Shown: piece by piece, positions 55,169 to 59,517 of the stretch
How positions within the stretch are numbered: position 1 is the first letter of the stretch
Layout: each line of letters opens with the position of its first letter
Assembly (NCBI GenBank): GCA_013203665.1
Contig: JABMPU010000088.1
Coordinates: 1 to 59,517, forward strand
DNA: 59,517 nt
DNA from: Armatimonadota bacterium
GTDB lineage: Bacteria; Cloacimonadota; Cloacimonadia; Cloacimonadales; TCS61
Reading direction: 5' to 3'
Program-made: the position numbers and the translations under genes
The notes under the pieces: model-generated
Told to the model about the DNA's origin: nothing
What the model saw: only the letters and a program-made list of their open reading frames with translations
The model's database searches: none

Positions 55169-55550
55169 GCTCAATTCCTTAATTGGCTATTTAGCAATAA
55201 ATAAGACAACTTATTCACATTCATCCAACTTATCAAATTAGCGATATAATCTATTTAAAAATAAATAGTTGCGAACATTTAATATTTTTTAATAACACAC
55301 TTATCCACACTAATCTCGAATAATGTGAATAAACCAAGCTTTTACCTAAAAAGCATAGACAAAATGTTATGGAAATTATATTTGTCAAGAGTAGAAAAAT
55401 AAGAAAAAAAATGGTATAATTTATATTTACGAGTAGTATTTATCTATCATTTATAAGATTATGAATTTAGATGATAAATAGAGAAAAGAATAAATTTTAT
55501 TTTAACTTATTGATAATAATAAAGTTAAGGTTTTTTTTATTAATCTCGTT
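55169..55550. other. oriC: Probable replication origin region
   Basis: This gap between divergent dnaA and tyrS holds three DnaA boxes: TTATTCACA (55211-55219), TTATCCACA (55301-55309) and TGTGAATAA (55324-55332, the reverse orientation). AT-rich DNA after them (55340-55500) could serve as the unwinding element. All genes to the left of here back to 38.4 kb are on the minus strand and all to the right are plus, as expected for replication moving outward. Confidence 0.65.
55412..55420 (+). promoter_or_regulatory. Extended -10 promoter toward tyrS
   Basis: TGGTATAAT is an ideal TGnTATAAT extended -10. It would give a leader of about 165 nt before the tyrS start. TTGTCA at 55382 is too far upstream (27 bp) to serve as its -35. 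Confidence 0.5.
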
Positions 55551-55592
55551 TTGAAAGCAAAAGATTTGACAATAAAAAGCAAAAAAAAGCTT

Positions 55593-56825
55593 ATGGAACA
55601 CTTAAATTCTATAGTATTTGAGGAAGAGATGAAATTTGAAAAAGAGATGAAATTAATTCGGAAAGGTGTGGAAGAAATTATCACCGAAGATGAATTGATC
55701 AAAAAGTTTAAAAAGTCAGATGAAACGGGAAAACCACTCAGGATCAAATACGGAATAGATCCCACCGGATTCGATGTTCATATAGGACACCTGGTTCCAA
55801 TCAGGAAAATGCGTGATTTCCAGGATATTGGTCATACGGGCGTAATAATTATTGGAGACTTTACAGCACAAATTGGAGATCCCTCCGGGAAAGATGAAAC
55901 CCGTCCACATCTTACCGCTGAGCAGGTTAAGAAAAATGCTGGAAAATATATGGAACAGCTTTATACGGTTTTAGATAAAAGTAAAACCGAAGTACGCTGG
56001 CAAACCGAATGGTTCGGAAATATGAGCATGAAAGATGTAATTAAACTTATGGGAAAATTTACTCTTGCTCAATTCATGGCTCACGATACATTTCGCAAAA
56101 GGTTTGAAAACGGGCTTCCTCTGGGAATGCACGAGCTTATGTATCCCATCCTGCAAAGTTACGATTCTGTGGCTATCGAAGCTGACGTGGAACTTGGTGC
56201 TACTGAACAGAAATTCAATATTCTGGCTGGAAGGGATATGCAGCGATATTTTGGGCAGCCCGAGCAGGTGGCAGTGCTCTCACCCATATTGATGGGAACA
56301 GACGGCAAAGAAAAGATGAGTAAATCTTTGAATAATTATATTGCAGTATTTGATTCTCCAAAAGATAAGTACGGTAAAACCATGTCCATTCCGGATGAAC
56401 TGATAGTCAATTATTTCAATTATGCAACCAAGTTTACTTCCGAAGAAATTGATAAAATAATTATCCAACTTAAAAATAATGAAATAAATCCTAAAAAAAT
56501 CAAACAGAGATTGGCACGAGAGATAGTAGCACTTTATCATGGCGAGAAGGCTGCAATGGAAGCGGAGAAAGAATTTAATCTTATTTTCAGCAAGAAAGAA
56601 ATACCGGATGAAATGCCGGAATTTAAAATTAAAAATGGAGCTTTTAAGCTAACCGAAATCCTATTTGAAAGTGGTAGTTGCTCATCAGGAAGTGAAGCTC
56701 GCAGAATGATTAAACAGAATGCTGTTAGTATTGATGGAGAGAAAGTAAAAGATATTTTTCAGGAAATATCAAATGAATGCATTATCAAAGTTGGAAAAAG
56801 AAGATTTCTGAAAGTAGTGAAATAG
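55593..56825 (+). CDS. tyrS: Tyrosyl-tRNA synthetase
   Basis: TyrS charges tRNA-Tyr. The about 410-residue class I enzyme has the HIGH motif as HIGHLVPIRKM, GDFTAQIGDPSGKDETRP, and the KMSKS motif KEKMSKSLNNY; an S4 RNA-binding domain ends it (SGSEARRMIKQNAVSI). The start is unsure: TTG 55551, ATG 55593 and ATG 55629 share the frame. I took 55593 by comparison with family length, though 55629 has the better GAGGAAGAG site. Confidence 0.95.
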   Translation: MEHLNSIVFEEEMKFEKEMKLIRKGVEEIITEDELIKKFKKSDETGKPLRIKYGIDPTGFDVHIGHLVPIRKMRDFQDIGHTGVIIIGDFTAQIGDPSGKDETRPHLTAEQVKKNAGKYMEQLYTVLDKSKTEVRWQTEWFGNMSMKDVIKLMGKFTLAQFMAHDTFRKRFENGLPLGMHELMYPILQSYDSVAIEADVELGATEQKFNILAGRDMQRYFGQPEQVAVLSPILMGTDGKEKMSKSLNNYIAVFDSPKDKYGKTMSIPDELIVNYFNYATKFTSEEIDKIIIQLKNNEINPKKIKQRLAREIVALYHGEKAAMEAEKEFNLIFSKKEIPDEMPEFKIKNGAFKLTEILFESGSCSSGSEARRMIKQNAVSIDGEKVKDIFQEISNECIIKVGKRRFLKVVK

Positions 56826-56832
56826 AGGTAAA

Positions 56833-57483
56833 ATGAGCTTTATAACACAAATAATAATACAGTTGCCAATATTATTAATTGCACTTACAGTGCATGAATT
56901 CAGCCATGGATATGTGGCTTTTCTGCTGGGTGATGATACGGCAAAAAGAGCTGGACGATTAACATTGAACCCGATTTCTCATATCGATCCCTTTGGATTG
57001 ATAATGTTGTTCATTGCTCGCATTGGCTGGGCAAAACCTGTTCCCATAAATCCTTATAATTTTAGAAATTATAAGAAGGATACTGCTCTCACTGCTGCTG
57101 CAGGTCCTGCTGCGAATTTCATCCTTGCAATATTGCTTTCAATTATTTTTAATCTTATTAAAAAAATGAATCCGGAGATTATGCATTATGCCAGCAGTTT
57201 AACTCAATTCTGGTTAGGAATGCTGATTTATGCGATCCTCATAAACCTGGCTCTTGGTCTATTCAACCTGATTCCGATTCCTCCGATGGATGGTTCAAAA
57301 ATTTTGGGCGGTTTTCTGAGTGATGAAGCATATTACAAGTACACTGCCCGGGAACGGCAAGGTGCTCAATTGCTGATGATAATCTTGGCAATTTCTTTTG
57401 TGTTCAGGTTGAATATCATCGGCTCAATTATTATGCCGCCGCTTAATTTTTTTCTGAAATTATTAACAGGCATAACATTATAA
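56833..57483 (+). CDS. Site-2-protease-family intramembrane zinc peptidase (M50)
   Basis: The 216-residue membrane protein has the metalloprotease motif HEFSHG (His17, Glu18, His21) within a membrane helix and a second ligand region NLIPIPPMDGSK. It belongs to the short group of site-2 proteases without PDZ. Substrate is unknown; regulated intramembrane cleavage of anti-sigma factors is a usual task in larger homologues. It follows tyrS by 7 bp. Confidence 0.9.
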   Translation: MSFITQIIIQLPILLIALTVHEFSHGYVAFLLGDDTAKRAGRLTLNPISHIDPFGLIMLFIARIGWAKPVPINPYNFRNYKKDTALTAAAGPAANFILAILLSIIFNLIKKMNPEIMHYASSLTQFWLGMLIYAILINLALGLFNLIPIPPMDGSKILGGFLSDEAYYKYTARERQGAQLLMIILAISFVFRLNIIGSIIMPPLNFFLKLLTGITL

Positions 57484-57499
57484 AAATATCACATATCTC

Positions 57500-57523
57500 G
57501 TTCCTAAAGTCCTCTTTGGGAAC
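57500..57523. repeat. Hairpin between the site-2 protease gene and glnA
   Basis: GTTCCTAAAG (57500-57509) pairs with CTTTGGGAAC (57514-57523) across a TCCT loop, with one G-T pair. Related wording occurs at 2674-2696. It may be a scattered repeat or an internal terminator. Confidence 0.5.
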
Positions 57524-57542
57524 GTGATAACTGGAGATAAAG

Positions 57543-58967
57543 ATGTGCTTAGAAAAAGTAAAAAAGATCATTGAAGAAAACAAGATTAAAACTGTTGACC
57601 TGAAGTATTCAGACCTCATCGGTAATTGGTATCATATTTCATTTCCTGTTCGCAGGTTGGAATATGTTTTAAAAAATGGAATTCCCTTTGATGGTTCCAG
57701 TATTCCAGGCATGAAATCAGTTGAATCAGGAGATATGATTCTTCTGCCGGATTCTTCTACTGCGATGGTTGATCCGTTCACATATCATCCTACTCTGCGA
57801 ATGCTTTCCTACATTTGTGATGCAGATACAAGAACCGGTGTGAAAAAAGATCCGCGCAGCGTGGCAAAGAGAGCCAAGGAATTCATGCAGAAATCCGGAA
57901 TTGCAGATGAATCATATTGGATCCCGGAATTTGAATTTTACCTGTTCAATGAAGCAGAGATCTACAATGGAAAATTCAGTGCAGGATACAAATTCACCTC
58001 TGCAGAAAATAAAGACGACCTGCCCGGCAGTTATGAAGATATCGATGGAACTGCTGTATCTAACCGAAAAGGATATCACATCGATGTTCCATTTGATAAA
58101 TATGCTGATATTCGTGAAGAAATGGTGCAGATGATCGAACAAATTGAATGTCCGGTTCGTTATCACCATCATGAAGTTGGACTTTCAGGTCAGCAGGAAA
58201 TTGAAACCGAATTGATCGAATTTAACGAAATTACAGATAAGATGATGTATATCAAAGATATCATCCATAACCGTGCTCTGGAAAATGAACTGACTGCTAC
58301 ATTTATGCCTAAACCTCTTTATGATGAACCGGGAAATGGTATGCATTTTCACATTCAGCTAAGGGAAAAAGATGAAAATATTTTCTATAAAAAAGGCAAT
58401 TATGCTGACCTTTCAGAAGAAGCTCTATACTTTATCGGTGGAATACTGAAACACGGACGTTCTTTGACTGCTTTCACAAACCCGAGTACAAATTCTTTTA
58501 AAAGATTACTTCCGGGTTTTGAAGCTCCGGTGAAATTATTTTTCGGACTTGCCAACCGCAGCGCAGCTATCCGCATTCCCAAATATGCCACCAGCAAAGA
58601 AATGAAACGCATAGAATTCCGTACAGGTGATGGAACCTGCAATTACTACCTGGCAATGAGTGCTCTTCTGATGGCGGGATTGGATGGTATCAAAAATAAG
58701 ATAATGCCGACAAAGGAAAACGGTTATGGACCGTTTGATGATAATGTATTCAAATGGTCGGAAGAAAGGCAGGAAAAACTACTTTCGATTCCAACCTCAC
58801 TCGAAGAAGCCCTACAAGCGTTAAAAGAAGATCATGATTATCTGCTGGCTGGAGAGGTTTTCAACAAGGAACTTATCGATACCTGGATAATAGAGAAAAT
58901 GAAGGAAGTGGTTGCTGTGCGGAATAGACCGCATCCTTATGAAATGAATCTTTATTATAGTTTGTAA
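57543..58967 (+). CDS. glnA: Glutamine synthetase, type I
   Basis: GlnA joins ammonia to glutamate. The 474 residues carry the GS motifs: FDGSSIPGM, the HHHEVGLSGQQEIET metal site, GNGMHFHIQLR, FTNPSTNSFKRLLPGFEAP and RSAAIRIP. The C-terminus ENLYYSL-like MNLYYSL matches type I. In the region where adenylylated enzymes have Asn-Leu-Tyr-x-Leu-Pro this one reads NVFKWSEERQEKL, with no Tyr, so it is probably not controlled by adenylylation. GGAG lies ahead of the ATG. Confidence 0.96.
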   Translation: MCLEKVKKIIEENKIKTVDLKYSDLIGNWYHISFPVRRLEYVLKNGIPFDGSSIPGMKSVESGDMILLPDSSTAMVDPFTYHPTLRMLSYICDADTRTGVKKDPRSVAKRAKEFMQKSGIADESYWIPEFEFYLFNEAEIYNGKFSAGYKFTSAENKDDLPGSYEDIDGTAVSNRKGYHIDVPFDKYADIREEMVQMIEQIECPVRYHHHEVGLSGQQEIETELIEFNEITDKMMYIKDIIHNRALENELTATFMPKPLYDEPGNGMHFHIQLREKDENIFYKKGNYADLSEEALYFIGGILKHGRSLTAFTNPSTNSFKRLLPGFEAPVKLFFGLANRSAAIRIPKYATSKEMKRIEFRTGDGTCNYYLAMSALLMAGLDGIKNKIMPTKENGYGPFDDNVFKWSEERQEKLLSIPTSLEEALQALKEDHDYLLAGEVFNKELIDTWIIEKMKEVVAVRNRPHPYEMNLYYSL

Positions 58968-59026
58968 GCAGATTCTAAACAGTGTGATTTTTACAGAAAT
59001 ACACGCTCTTTAATATTTTTTTATAT

Positions 59027-59101
59027 GGCCCTATCGTCTAGTGGTCAGGACCTCGGATTCTCATTCCGGCAACAGGGGTTCGATTCCCCTTGGGGCTACC
59101 A
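59027..59101 (+). tRNA. tRNA-Glu (anticodon CTC)
   Basis: A full cloverleaf: acceptor GGCCCTA (59027-59033) pairs with TGGGGCT (59091-59097, two wobble pairs), the T arm is AGGGG-TTCGATT-CCCCT, and the anticodon loop is TTCTCAT with CTC at its centre. The discriminator is A and a CCA end is coded (59099-59101). Confidence 0.95.
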
Positions 59102-59103
59102 TT

Positions 59104-59445
59104 TTTTCAAATGAGTTATTGTGTTTACCGAGGAAGTATTTTAGAGAGTACAAACCAAAAGTGTGGTTGTTTAAAGGATTAAAAAAAGAACAATATTCTA
59201 TTAAAAGCGTTCAGAAAATATTTTATAGTTCATTGAAAAAATCGAATCTTGACAAAATAGTTTCTGTTCATAGTTTACGCCACAGCTTCGCAACTCATCT
59301 GCTGGAGCAAGGCGAGGATTTGAGATACATTCAAAAAATTCTTGGACATAATAGTTCTAAAACAACAGAAATTTATACACATGTAACTTCTATTGGAATG
59401 AACAAAATCAAGAGTCCTTTAGATAGTATAGATATGGAAGATTGA
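59104..59445 (+). pseudogene. 5'-truncated tyrosine recombinase (integron-integrase/XerC-like)
   Basis: The C-terminal catalytic half of a tyrosine recombinase follows the tRNA within two bases: [26 protein letters not shown], then [26 protein letters not shown] and KIKSPLDSI. It retains His-x-x-Arg, the second His and the Tyr nucleophile, but the N-terminal core-binding domain and first catalytic Arg are missing, and there is no start codon with a ribosome site. The open frame that runs into it crosses the tRNA and is not a gene. An att-like site (59494) lies immediately downstream. Confidence 0.85.
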
Positions 59446-59448
59446 CTA

Positions 59449-59485
59449 GTTGTACAATAACTACCAAAAAAAGTTATTATACAAC
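59449..59485. repeat. Hairpin after the recombinase remnant
   Basis: GTTGTACAATAACT (59449-59462) is inverted, with one mismatch, at 59472-59485 over a 9-nt A-rich loop. It could be a terminator or part of the adjoining att-like site. Confidence 0.5.
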
Positions 59486-59493
59486 AAAATTAC

Positions 59494-59512
59494 TGTAACT
59501 ATAGGTTGGTTA
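59494..59512. repeat. att-like site, right edge
   Basis: TGTAACTATAGGTTGGTTA is identical, in opposite orientation, to 797-815 at the left edge. It begins with the same GTAAC pentamer as the left sites. The window ends five bases later, so the rest of the site is not visible. Confidence 0.65.
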
Positions 59513-59517
59513 TGTAC

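Noticed and set aside
59041-59445. A single 134-codon gene starting inside the tRNA
   Set aside because: Its first 20 codons are the tRNA-Glu sequence itself. The real homology begins after the tRNA.

Overview
This 59.5 kb window is chromosomal DNA from an AT-rich, Gram-negative-type anaerobe, most likely an uncultured FCB-group bacterium; Cloacimonadota is my best guess. The evidence is the many lipoproteins with Cys lipoboxes, a large secreted lamin-tail protein ending in a FlgD-like sorting/Ig domain, SurA-like chaperones, a GlmL/MutL-type ASKHA ATPase, and genome-wide scattered palindromic repeats. The phylum call is inference. No rRNA, CRISPR array or complete prophage is visible.

Layout. 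1-0.87 kb: accessory edge with two palindromic att-like elements around a small membrane-protein gene. 0.87-18.1 kb, all minus strand: secreted phosphoesterase, ferredoxin-like iron-sulfur protein, solitary solute-binding lipoprotein, KAP P-loop NTPase, ComM, lamin-tail/FlgD protein, then a compact operon (UvrC-like protein, receiver protein, MA-type peptidase, MazG, histidine kinase, NAD(P)HX repair enzyme) and two tandem methyltransferases. 18.1-38.3 kb, all plus: mfd; an export/sugar cluster (SLBB protein, epimerase, DegT aminotransferase); etfB, lgt, a lipoprotein, purB, a Psd-like protein with pssA, comF; a small protein, glmL-like ATPase and KOW protein, with a GxxExxY gene wedged in between two repeats; and a glycopolymer cluster (YLDPGTGS small protein, CDP-glycerol-type transferase, sulfatase-fold membrane enzyme).

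38.4-55.2 kb, all minus: enolase, slipin/NfeD pair, recN-nadK-rsgA, DUF116, fmt-def-yajC, pgpA, two PPIase chaperones, a DNRLRE-like lipoprotein and dnaA. 55.5-59.4 kb, plus: tyrS, a site-2 protease, glnA, tRNA-Glu(CTC) and a decayed tyrosine recombinase. The switch of gene direction at dnaA, with DnaA boxes on both sides of the gene, suggests the replication origin lies here.

Most notable signals: (i) an identical 19-bp att-like sequence in opposite orientation at the two window edges, next to an integrase remnant on the right and a cassette-like gene on the left, suggesting integron-like arrays beyond both ends; (ii) a GxxExxY PD-(D/E)XK gene bounded by degenerate inverted repeats and inserted exactly between the glmL-like gene and its partner; (iii) a phosphatidylserine-decarboxylase homologue beside pssA that seems to lack its catalytic residues; (iv) a glmL/KOW pair with no mutase; and (v) a secreted peptidase gene whose signal peptide lies upstream of any standard start codon.
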